From assembly GCA_023897205.1 (NCBI GenBank), contig JAHWDD010000011.1, forward strand, positions 599,653 to 663,652: DNA of 64,000 nt. Reading direction: 5' to 3'. How positions within the stretch are numbered: the stretch's first letter is position 1; the number at the start of each line of letters is the position of its first letter. The position numbers and the translations under genes were made by a program. The DNA comes from Exophiala sp. HKRS030 (lineage: Eukaryota > Ascomycota > Eurotiomycetes > Chaetothyriales > Herpotrichiellaceae). Positions 53,451-64,000 of this stretch are shown here, piece after piece. The notes beneath the pieces are model-generated. The model ran no database searches and was not told the origin of the DNA. It saw nothing but the letters and a program-made list of their open reading frames with translations.

Positions 53451-54148
53451 CTAACTCTTAGTGGAATTATCCTAGCTTTTCCGTTGTCGCACAGCCGTCA
53501 TCATTGAGACTTGTTCGTGAATTCAAACGAATGGGATGGTCTTGATGGGTGGCACGGATAGAGTTCATACACGTGGAGAAGTCGAGGATGCATGCGCCGC
53601 GATAAAAAGAGTTGACGGGGTGGAGAGCACATGGATGAAGATAATACCTTTTCGCGCATATATTTTCACTCCCGCAGTATCGTAGGAGGGTCTCCTACGT
53701 GGCCTGCAACAGTCACCACCTCTAGTGCCACAGATGTTAGAATTCACAATAGCCGAGGGTTGGGTGGCAACGCGGTGCCGCACAATAAAGGGTGCCTCTC
53801 AAATTGGCTCAAGGAAGGTATGAAGCCTGCTAAAGCACCGACCACCGACTCACACTCATCTCTACCTAAGAGACGCAGCTCAAACCCTTCAAGATATACG
53901 ACAATCTCTCCATTCCGACATATACTCCAGAAGAGAGCTCATGTGGGAGCACGATAAGCCATGGCCACTCAGTACGTCATGTTGGGCTAAACCTCGGCAC
54001 GTTTTGGCGGCTTTTTGCTTTACTTGCTCTGTTTGCGATGAACGCGCTAGAATGTCTTACATCTAGTTTGTATAAATATTTGGTGCTGCGCTAAGTCCAA
54101 TTGGAAATTTATGGCAGTTAGGCAGTGGAAGATGTTTACGAAGTATAG
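53451..54148. other. Gene-free transition to the subtelomeric block
   Basis: About 700 bases of normal composition. The 108-codon frame at 53631-53957 has no recognisable features. Composition changes sharply to TA-rich near 54100. Confidence 0.45.
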
Positions 54149-54377
54149 TGCGAGCCTAACACTATTCCAGTCTGTAGTGACGGTCATTACACATACAAAT
54201 TAAGTCTTAGCGTTACTAGCGTGACTTTCATTTCATGACTTTCATTACACTAATAAATTATTAATGACTATTTATCTCACTATATTATCGTGAAACTATT
54301 AATTCTTATCACTTTTAGTTTTGTCGTTTATTAAGCATGTCTAAAGGTTTATCTCTACCTAATTTTAGCTCATTACA
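54149..54377. repeat. Left long terminal repeat
   Basis: Begins TGCGAGCCTAACAC and ends CTCATTACA. It is the better-preserved copy, keeping more C and G than its partner. Confidence 0.6.
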
Positions 54378-55888
54378 CCTTAAGTGTAAATTAGTAGAAG
54401 AAAATTTATCTGTGAACGCTATAAATACGATCTAATCTGACTCCTTAGTACCTATTATGTGGCTATAGGCACTATTATAGTATAGAGTAATGCTTTATAC
54501 TAAGCATTAAATATGCTTCACATTAGGTTAGAACTTATGTTTATATATACTTTATAAGTATAGTCTTAAAAGGTAATTAGCTAAAGACATTAAAAACTGG
54601 GTTTAAACCTAAAATATTATAATTATTATGACTTAGTTACTTAATTATAGTCTATTTATTTATGGACTTCAGTTTTATTAGGGTTTCTTATACTTTACTA
54701 CTAAATTATGTTAATATTTATTAATAAATAAGGTAATTATTTAATAATATTATAGTAAAGAGTATAGTGTTAATACTTAATATTAATAAAAAGAGCGATT
54801 AATATATTATTAAGTTTTACTTTAATGTTTCTTTACTAAACCTAAGATAATAAATTACTAAGTTATATAGTGTAAAGTTTTTAACATTAAAGTGACTTTA
54901 AAGAATAATACTTATAGCGCTACTAATACTTAATTTATATTTATTATAAAATAAAGTATACTTAGTACTAACTAATTAAGTTATAATATAACTTAATCTC
55001 TTATAACTTAATTTAATAGTGTAATTAAAGTAAATAAGGCTCGCTATTAATAGCTTAGTGAGCTTAATTATATCTTAGAAATTACACTATAGCTAAGAAA
55101 AAGTGTTATGTATAAGTATTTAGTAAAGCTTTTAGCTAAGGTTATAACTTAATTATATATAACTCTTAAAGTTAATAACGATAATTAGTGACTTTATAAA
55201 ATTATTTAGTTAGTTAAGTGAATACTATAAAAGGTATATAACTTAGTGCTAAATTTACTATATATTAATATATAAGTATTAAATATATTTTAGGCTAGGA
55301 CTATCACTTAAAATCCATTTTAGATATTACAGAATAAGTTATTATTTCATAACTATATTACTATTTTTTAAGCGTTACTTTACTATTATATCTAAGCGTT
55401 TTATGGCTATTTTAACTAAAAGATATTTATTATTATTAATACTTAAGTAAAATCTCTAATATTAGCGTTAAATATTTCTAAGAGATTAGTAACATTACGC
55501 GCGAAGAACTCTAATAAGGTCACTAGTGAGATAACTAAGGTTAATACTTACTTTAACACTAAGTCTAAAGAGTAAATTAATTAGCTATTAGCTAAACTAA
55601 ATCACTATCTCTTTATATTCTATGTTACGCTTATTTAGTATAAAATAACTAAAGCGTATAATAGTGTTATTATATTATTTCTCACTATATATTTCACTAT
55701 TACTAGTTATAAAGATAACACTATTACATTTTGTCCTAAGGCTTAAATTACTAGCTTACTAAGTAAACTAATCTATTACTATTAACTTATTTTATTATAA
55801 GATACTCATTACATTAAGGAATTTTAATAGCTTAATAATATAAAGGTATCACTTTAAGAGCTTTATTAGTAATGAGTTATTAATAATA

Positions 55889-56119
55889 TATAAGGACCTA
55901 ACACTATTCTAGTCTAAAATAATAGTTATTCTATATATAAACTTAGTCTTAGCGTTACTAGTGTAACTTTCATTCTATAACTTTTATTTCACTAATAAAA
56001 TGTCCGCTATAATTTATCTCGCTATATTATTATAAAACTATTAATTTTTATTACTTTTAGTTTTATTATTTATTAAGTATATCTAAAAGTTTATCTCTAT
56101 ATAATTTTAGCTCATTATA
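55889..56119. repeat. Right long terminal repeat
   Basis: The counterpart of 54149-54377, with more transitions; its left edge is uncertain by a few bases because of small length differences. Confidence 0.6.
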
Positions 56120-59100
56120 TCTACCCGTTAATGTGACGAAACCCACCAGTAAGAGGCGAGGATCTAGGGACAGTAAGTTCCGTTAGTCTATCTTCCTTAA
56201 TTTCCGCGCGGAACCTATTAGGCCTTTACCTAGTTTTTTCAGCTGGCGGTCTCTTAAGATTAGTAACGGTAAATGGCCCGCTTTTTTTTCTTTCTTTGGC
56301 CTTCTCTCTTCTCACCACATCATTAACCCTAAAAACCTAAGTTACCTAGGTAACCTGGTGAGGGTCCCGCTCAAAACGAATAACTGAACACTTAATTTAC
56401 TTAAAACCTAATGGGATTATAAAGGGTTTTTCTCTGAACGCCACGACGTAGGTAACACTATCACTATCGTCCTTTTCACCTTAACTATAACGGGATAAGC
56501 GGGACATAGATTATCCTTATTAAGACAAGCGATTTAACTTAATGCTAAACACCAGAGAGAGACTCTCTAAGTTAACTTTTTCAGCTAAAGGTGTTTATTT
56601 CGGTACTCTTTATCTCCCCCTAGAAATCTCGTGAAAATTAAATTAGGAGCTATAGAGTCAGAGTAACTTATCGCTTTTCACAGCTATTAACGATTAAGGT
56701 TAATCTCACGGCTAAGCCTCATTATATTCGGGCCCTAATTATTTTTTTCCTTCCCCGCGCTCTTCACTACTACTGTCACCCCTAGGAACCCTCTTTTAAT
56801 TATATCTAAATATTTTGACCTATACCTTTAACCTAGGTTAAGCCTAGCGTCAATATTTTTAAGGTGACTAGGAATATAGTGGTCTCATTAAGTTCGACCT
56901 AATAGCGCCCTTAGCACCACCCCCCGCGCCCCATTTTAGTTAAGTTCTACCTCAATTTTTTTGAGACTAGGCTCGTAAATATTGAGGGAGGGGGGTGAGT
57001 ATAATAGGGTGAGTAGGTATCCCGGGCTCATTAGTTATAATACTATCTAAATATAGGCGCTCACTATTCACTATCACATGGCGTAGGCGGTCCCTTAACA
57101 TTTACTATCTGCACCCGTACCTGGTCGCGCGCCATTCACTACAGCATGGCACTAGGGGCCTTCTAAGATACACTATGAGGCACTTACGCGCGGCTTAGCG
57201 TAACTACCAAGCTAGGCCTTATATTTAAATCCCCTTTACTCGCTTTAACTAACCTTCTTCTCTTTTATATCTTCTTATCACTTAGGTAGGTTAAGCCCCT
57301 CAATCTTTGCGGGGCCTTTCTCCCCCTCTCTCCCCCCTCTGCCTACCCTCTCACTAGCCCCTTTTTTCCCTCGATCTTTTCAAGGTGAGATTAGTGGGAA
57401 GTGCCTTAAAAAGATTGAGGCCCTTCTCGCAGCACTCACAGTAAGACTGACTCAAAAAAATCTAGCCGGCACCCTTTTAAATCGGTTTAAGATATTATCT
57501 ACGCTTAGTACCCTCTCTAAGTTCTCTTAATCAAAAAAATTAACTGTAGGCCTAGTCCTTCTGATTCTCTTCCTGCCTAGCACCTCGCGCATTAAACAGT
57601 AAGTTCACGGTCTTTTGTTTTAAGGCGCACACGTGCTAACTTAAAAAAACAGAGCTAAGGCTAAGGAGTGACATGAGAATAGCTATAGCTGCCTACACCG
57701 CCTATCTATTAATAAGCACTTCACCCCGGAGGAGAAGCTAGAATAGAGTCTTTTTTTTCGGGCCGCGAGGAAGCCTAACTAACTCGTTTTTTCCGGGGTA
57801 GTGCTCACTTTTGGCGAGATAAAACCTATATAGCTATGCGCACTAAGTGCTAGTTATGCTATCGCGATAATAAGATAAGTCAGCTTAAAAAAGATAAGCC
57901 CTATTAACCCCGAACTAACTCGTTTTTTTCTAGTTATATTCTATAGCTATTAATAAGGCTATTTATGACTATAAGCCTAACCCATTACTTACGTGTGGCT
58001 GTCTAGTTAAGGTAAGTAGGGCCCCACTTAAAAGTTTTAAGCGCTAACCTAAAAAACCTTAGTACACTTTACTTAAGGAGTGCCTTATAATGTATAACCT
58101 TTACCCTAAAAGCACTAAGGGTAAGGTATAAAACTCTTAACCCTAGCCTCGAAAAAAACTAATAGGGCCCTATAGAATAAGGAGTGCGCCGACTTAGTTA
58201 GTATCTATTATCATAATATACTTAAGGTATATAGTGCTCTAACCTAGCCTCAAAAAAAACTAACTTAGCCCCCTAGCTCTATAAGATACTTATCTATAAC
58301 GAAGATAACGCCACTAACTAAAAGATAAGTCTCACTTTTACTTAGTCATACCTTAATTTTTACTGACGCGAACCTGCAGTTTTTAATTAATAAATTAGTT
58401 ATAAAGCTAGAGCGTAGAGGCTAAGAATTCCCTCTCTAAAAGTATAGCTTAGGGCTCATTTTTTTTGAGCGGCTATAAAGTTTTCTTAGGGCAGTATACC
58501 TAGGGTATACTAAGGTCGTTTTTTTCTGGCCTAGTAGAATAATAGAGTAAGGAGCTTTTACTTAATTTTATTAAGCTATTATGGCAGAGCTTTCGCTCGA
58601 CTTTTTTAAGCTAGCAGATAATAGAAAATACTAAGTCCTTAGTGAGTCTTCCTTTTTAGGGCCCTCACGCCCGCCTAAATAAGTTTAAGGCTTACCTCGA
58701 AAAAAACTAAGGCGCTATTATCCCCGTTATTCTGTCTACCTAGGATAGATAGCGAATAAAAATACTGCCCGGCTCGAAAAAATCGAGGCTAGCCTTATAA
58801 GTATTAAGGGTAAGCAGGGAGAGAGAAAGAGAAAGGAGAGTAATAATAATAGGATAGAATAAACATAATAAAGGGATTAAAAGGAGATTAAATTAATTAA
58901 AGATAAGTAATAAACTAGACTAAAAGACCTTATTTTTAATTTAGCCCTTCATATAAATAGAAGATTAAATTCTATTATAAAAAGGGGCTATTAATGTAGT
59001 GATAATATATTAAACCTTTAGGTCTATAGAATTCTAAGTCTCTAGCTTAATTAAATCTAGAATAGTCTATCTTTATGCATATAAGGTCTAAGTATTTTTA

Positions 59101-62100
59101 CTCGGATTCTCTATATATAAGGCTCTCTTTTTTCTTAGTAACGCTAGCTTAATTTAAAAGGAATTATATTTTAGTGCTAATAGGGTAGAGTATATTTTAT
59201 TAAGTAATAAATTAATACTTAGGTTAAAAGTCTATATCTTTTAGTGCCTATCTCCTTATTTTTTTCTCGGTATTACATAATATTTATGGCTTTAAGCGTA
59301 TTAAAATATTAATATACCTTAATACTTTTAGTTTCGAATAAAGTTATTAGACATTAACTTAAATCCTAGAACTATAGCGTTAATTCCCTTAAACCTTATA
59401 TATTAATATTTCTAAGGCTTAACTCTTTAAGAGCGAAGGGATATACTCTCTACTAAAGAATATACTCATAAATAATAATAAAGGCCTTAATAATTCTGGA
59501 GTATAGATAAATATTCTTAACTAGACCCTTAAAATCTTTAAGATATTTATAGACCTATAAGGGTAGAAAGTAAGTGAAATAATAGCTCTTACGCACTAGC
59601 TCTTAGCTCTATAAGAGTTAGGAAGTAAGACCTTACATTTAATTCTATAAAGATAGCGTTATAACTTTATAAGACCTTAAGATTATAAGGGCTATAGAGT
59701 CTCGCTAGTCTATATATATATTTAGAGAATAGATAAAGTACTTATTAACATTTCTAAGTAGAAGATAGAAAAGACACTCTAACCGCCTAAATATATTAAC
59801 TAAATCCTTAAACTAGGTAAGCTTAACATTTAGTTCCTATATAGCTTAACCTTCTTTATTTACTTACTAGTTAAGAATATCTTACTCGCGTTAATAAAGA
59901 TAGCAAAGTCTCACTTTTTTTGAGGCCCTTAAGTTATACACAATATAGTTCCTAATATTTATATTATTTAGAAAGTGACTAATAACCTATTAAATACATT
60001 AATTCTTATTTAGTAATTTTTAAAGAACTAGGTAATTAGCTAATTTAAACTAGTTAACAATCGAAATTTATAAGAGATTTAGCTATGTGTATAACTTACG
60101 TACCTTCGTTTTTAGTATCTCGCTCAGTTTTTTCTAGAGAATAATTAAGATTCTATCTCGATAAATTTAACTTAAGCCTTAAATAAAATTAATGAGACCC
60201 CCTAAATGCGGCAAGATATATAGGGTAAACTTTACCACACTAAAGTTAACTTTAAGCGCTAACACATTAGTGATAAAAAGTACTAACACACTATTATCTA
60301 AAAGAAACGAGCGTAAAATTAAATCTTTCTTAGGGTCTTTAGCGTTATAAAAGGGCAGGCTTAATTTTTTTGAGAGTGTTATCCTTAGTTTATACGTTAG
60401 GACGAAAATAATGGTCTTCTCTCATAAATATAGACCTTTATACCGGAATTATTTAAGTATATAATTAATATCGTTAGGGATAATATAATAGTTAATATTT
60501 ACGATCTTATACTTAATCTCCTTATAAATAGTCTAGACTTAAATAATTTAATTAATACCCTAAGAAAGTAAAAACTCTTTCTCCACGAGGTGTAATAAAG
60601 AAATAAGGAGAGTAGCTAAGATAAAAATAAGTGAGACTCTATACTAAAGAAGGCTATTCATGTATTTTATAACTTATTAAAAGTTCTATTTAAGTATAAT
60701 GGTGTGAACCTTATCTAGATAAATTCGAACTAGTCACTAGGCGTTTCGAACCTAAAGAACGTACTTCGTAAAAGATAAGTTTAGAATTAATTTGATTAAG
60801 GCTATCACTAGATTATAGGGACTATAGATATAACATTAACTAATCTTAGCTATAAGATCTTTAAATCTTGTGACTAAAATATTTTAATTTTGCGCCCATT
60901 TTAAGAGGTTATTATATAGACTAATTTAAGACATAACGACAATATTCATAGAGTCCTAGTACCGCGCGAACACTAGTAAGAGGTAGAGAACACTCTTCCC
61001 TAACCCAGTCTTATTAATATAGATTAGATATATAAGGCAGTTAAAAATTGTGAGAACTGTCTCGTGCTAAAAGCTATCTCGAAACTCCGCGTTTTTATTC
61101 TCTAATAGCCTCCCTAGCTAGTAGTAAATATTAACTCTTAGCTTAACTATCTCTTAGGCTTAATAGGGGGGAGTAAGTTACGCGTTAAGATTGTCTAACC
61201 CTCTCTTATCCTTAACGAGCGTTATCTTAAGTTTTTGGAAGGCCAGGTTAAGTTAATTAAGGCCGAAGAGAGCGTAATAGCGCTAAGTAAACTGAATTGT
61301 CTAAGTATATTTTTATTAAATCTCACTCCCTAGCTAAGTCACTAATAGGCTATAATTTAAGAGGGCCGTTTTCGTTAAGTAATTAGCCTAGATATTAACG
61401 ATTAAGTTATTTTGTATAAGGGCTAAGTTAATATCTTTATTCTCCGCGTTAAGAAACCCTTTTATGTCCGACCTAATCTTTTTAAGGAGAATATAATTAA
61501 TAAGATATCAATATAAATTTAAACTTAGCTCGACTCAAAAAATCTGACTTAATTAGATCTAGAGGCCTCTTAATAACATTAAGCTTAGGACATAATTCGC
61601 GTTAACCTTAAATAAGAAGGGCGAGAGATCTAACTACTTAAGATATTTAATAGTGAGATAGTAATATACTAAGATTATATATAAAATATAGTACACTAGG
61701 ATATAGGAGTGAGTTAGTAAAAGAAAACGAAAATTACCTTAATTTTAATGGGTGATATTTCGAGTTTTATGCTAGTGAGTTATAATATAGACTAGTCACT
61801 AGTGATAATCTCAGATTATATCTTAAATATTACTATTAGTACCTTATAAATTTCGATATATTATGTGCTCTCACTTAGTGCCACGTAATAAACTTCTACT
61901 AGTAAGATAGGCCACCAGTAAAAACAGCTTAATAAATTCCTAACAATCTTTAAAGAAGCTTATAATCGAACTTTTCTTTCACTATCTTATCTTATCTAGG
62001 CTAAGTCTCTTAATTAATGAGCGATAAACTAAAGACATTAGGGTAATTAGTTATCACTAAACAAAGTTTTTAATCGTCTTAAATAAGGGATTATCTACTA

Positions 62101-63898
62101 GGTAATAGCCTAAGGTTAAAATTATTAAGTTATTATCTAGGTTAAGTAGATTAAAATGAGAGAGATCTTATTAAGGGAATAGAATTAATTAATTAAATAG
62201 TAGACTTAATAGTCACGTTATTACCTATAAATATAGCTCTTTTATTCCGAGAAAGAAGTATTCTTTTTCGTACATAAAATATTTATCTAGGCCGATATTA
62301 ATAATTAGTCTATTCTTAGAGACTTATTCTTTAAGAACCTTAAGTAAATAATGTTAAATGCGTACTATCTCTTTAAAGTAGTTATGTCCATAAGATATTA
62401 TGACCTAAGGTAAATTTGTCTAGTAATACTTAGTAATATTAAGAGTTAAGGCCGAGCTTATCTCTTAACTAAATTAAGCCTAGAAAAAAGAGTTATAAGT
62501 CATAAATAATTTTCGAGGCTAGCTTCAAAATTATTACCTTTAGTTTAAAGGAGTTACCTAAGAGATTAATTAATTAGAGAATAAAGAATATAATTATTAG
62601 ATTTTAGAAGATAATATACTTTAGTATCGTTTCAAATTAAATCTTAATTCTTAAGAGACTCATAACGATTTCTATAAGGATAAACTTAAGATTAATAAGG
62701 GCGGCCTTATTATCTTCTAGGAAAATATCCTTAGAGATTATCTTTATAAGACCTTATAGTCTTTACAGATTAGTTAAGATTTTTAATGTCTAACTAACTT
62801 TTTTAAGGAAAGATTTATTCTTATTATTCTTATTCATAGTCTTAAAATAATTAAGTAGTCACAGAAGAAATACGAAGAGATCCCTAAATATTACGAAGTA
62901 AACCTTTTATATTAAGAGTTCTAGTTTAATTAAATCCTTTATTAATGTCATTAATTCTCTATACTATTCTTCTTTTAATTCGAGATAAACTAAACAAATT
63001 AAATAAGGGATAAGTCTTAATATTTTTGACTGTAGTCTTATAACAATTAAGTGTAGAGTTAATAAATTCAGGGAGAGTAACGAGTTAATTAGGTCTATTA
63101 GCATTAAAAGATAAGCGCGATCCTTATTATCATAGAAAACATTAAAGTATAAGTTCCTTAGGAACGAGTTCTTTATTTTTGAGATGAGATTCTTCGGGTT
63201 TAATATGTTTTAAACGGCTATGCGTTTCTTCTCTAGGTATAGAGTTAACTAACCTAACGAATTTAAGGCTAAGGCCGAGGTTTTTAAGGTTAAGGTTATC
63301 TATTGCGGGGGTAACTATTACGTGCGTATCTATAAGTTTAATTAAGAGTTCTCTTAAGAATAATAAAGCGTTACTAGTAACTTAGGAATAAAGAGGCCTC
63401 ATTTACTATTAGTAAATAGGAGTTAAGCGGGAATATTATATAGAACGTTATCTCGTTTTATTTTATCCTACTATTAACTATTATAAGCTATAACTTAATG
63501 TTATTAAGCCTTCTTTAGGTGCAGCGTAAAGAAGTTATAGTCTACGCAGTGATAAGTGTTAAAAAGAATAAGGAGCTAGTTAAAATAATAGGTATTTAGT
63601 GGGATTAAGGGAATATTATGATAGTCCATAAGTAATAACTAATGTAGGGTTAAAATTATTGAGTCCCTAGTTAATTTTAACTGCTATTTTTAATAGAACT
63701 AATAGGGGGGATAAGCTAGGTATTAAGAAAGACTGGTCTATCTGAGAAGGGTAGTCTAGCATTAACAATAGATAATAATGTGTAAGGTAAGTAAGTACAT
63801 AAAAAAAGACAGGTTAAGGGTGGTCAGATTTAAGGGCTTAATCGATTTAAATGACTCTTAGGACAGATTTTAATGGCGTTTAGGTAGGATCTAAAGGG
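56120..63898. repeat. RIP-mutated subtelomeric repeat block
   Basis: 7.8 kb between the LTR element and the telomere with stops in every frame and no plausible gene. TpA is very common while CpA and TpG are rare, yet CpG-containing patches remain (for example around 57120-57200), the pattern expected when RIP changes CpA to TpA. Two sub-blocks are visible: 56120-58800, less AT-rich with many A/T tracts, and 58800-63890, uniformly TA-rich. In other fungi this position often holds telomere-linked helicase genes or transposons, but I could not recognise the original sequence. Confidence 0.7.
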
Positions 63899-64000
63899 TT
63901 AGGGTTAGGGTTAGGGTTAGGGTTAGGGTTAGGGTTAGGGTTAGGGTTAGGGTTAGGGTTAGGGTTAGGGTTAGGGTTAGGGTTAGGGTTAGGGTTAGGG
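63899..64000 (+). repeat. Telomere, (TTAGGG)17
   Basis: Seventeen perfect tandem copies of TTAGGG run to the window end on the plus strand, the orientation expected at the right end of a chromosome. The preceding GATCTAAAGGG is a degenerate junction. The array may be cut by the end of the assembly. Confidence 0.97.

Larger units (their letters stand above)
54149..56119. mobile_element. RIP-mutated LTR retrotransposon remnant
   Basis: Two imperfect direct repeats of about 230 bp (54149-54377 and 55889-56119) flank about 1.5 kb of extremely TA-rich DNA without any reading frame. The copies share CCTAACACTATT, CTTAGTCTTAGCGTTACTAG, the stretch around TTATCTC.CTATATTAT and the end AATTTTAGCTCATTA; they differ mainly by C-to-T and G-to-A transitions. 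The left copy starts TG and ends CA, as LTRs do; the right copy has the RIP-type TA at its end. The internal region is too short for a full gag-pol, so it is a deleted or non-autonomous element. No target-site duplication could be recognised. Confidence 0.65.

Noticed and set aside
53631..53957. 108-codon plus-strand frame near the subtelomeric border
   Set aside because: Ser/Thr-rich without domain or signal features; not supported.
54100..63898. Telomere-linked helicase gene
   Set aside because: The position is typical for such genes in fungi, but no helicase motif could be read through the mutated sequence.
1..64000. tRNA, rRNA genes and CRISPR arrays
   Set aside because: No T-loop-like box, cloverleaf, rRNA or spacer-repeat structure was recognised; CRISPR is not expected in a fungal nucleus.

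Overview
The window is the right-hand end of a chromosome from a filamentous ascomycete (Pezizomycotina). The evidence is many short GT-AG introns of about 50-80 nt, four Zn(II)2Cys6 regulators or their relics, fungal-type P450s and transporters, and a terminal array of 17 TTAGGG repeats at 63899-64000. I cannot name the species from sequence alone.

Region 1 (1-13.5 kb) looks like a detoxification or small-molecule modification cluster. It holds the tail of an alpha/beta hydrolase, a Zn2Cys6 regulator, a first P450, a TRI12-type MFS efflux pump, a second (pisatin-demethylase-like) P450 and a type-B carboxylesterase. Next to it (13.9-15.1 kb) lie a decayed FAD aromatic monooxygenase and a P450 tail, probably lost members of the same set.

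Region 2 (16-31 kb) is mixed metabolism: a xanthine/2-oxoglutarate dioxygenase of XanA type, an M24-family peptidase, a Dal5-type MFS transporter, a mitochondrial-type D-lactate dehydrogenase, a second Zn2Cys6 regulator, an HSL-type hydrolase and a salicylate-hydroxylase-like monooxygenase. A third, badly eroded Zn2Cys6 regulator appears to lie at 31.4-32.0 kb.

Region 3 (32.2-48.2 kb) is the most interesting part: a coherent subtelomeric proline/hydroxyproline catabolic cluster. It contains an ornithine-cyclodeaminase/mu-crystallin family protein, an AAAP amino-acid permease, a proline-racemase-superfamily protein with a Ser/Cys active-site pair, a Zn2Cys6 regulator, a sarcosine/pipecolate-oxidase-type flavoenzyme, P5C dehydrogenase, proline dehydrogenase and a conserved membrane protein of unknown role. 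Read together they can encode uptake of 3-hydroxyproline, dehydration to pyrroline-2-carboxylate, reduction to L-proline, and oxidation to glutamate in mitochondria. It resembles an extended version of the Aspergillus prn cluster.

Region 4 (48.2-54.1 kb) is sparse: a four-helix membrane protein of unknown function, a fumarylacetoacetate-hydrolase pseudogene and decaying intergenic DNA. Region 5 (54.1-63.9 kb) has no plausible gene. It is very TA-rich with CA/TG visibly depleted, the signature of repeat-induced point mutation (RIP), and contains a recognisable LTR pair (54149-54377 and 55889-56119) and many short A/T-tract hairpins before the telomere.

Gene models were assembled by hand from reading frames and splice signals. 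Where exon coordinates are given, all intron phases were checked and sum to an intact frame.
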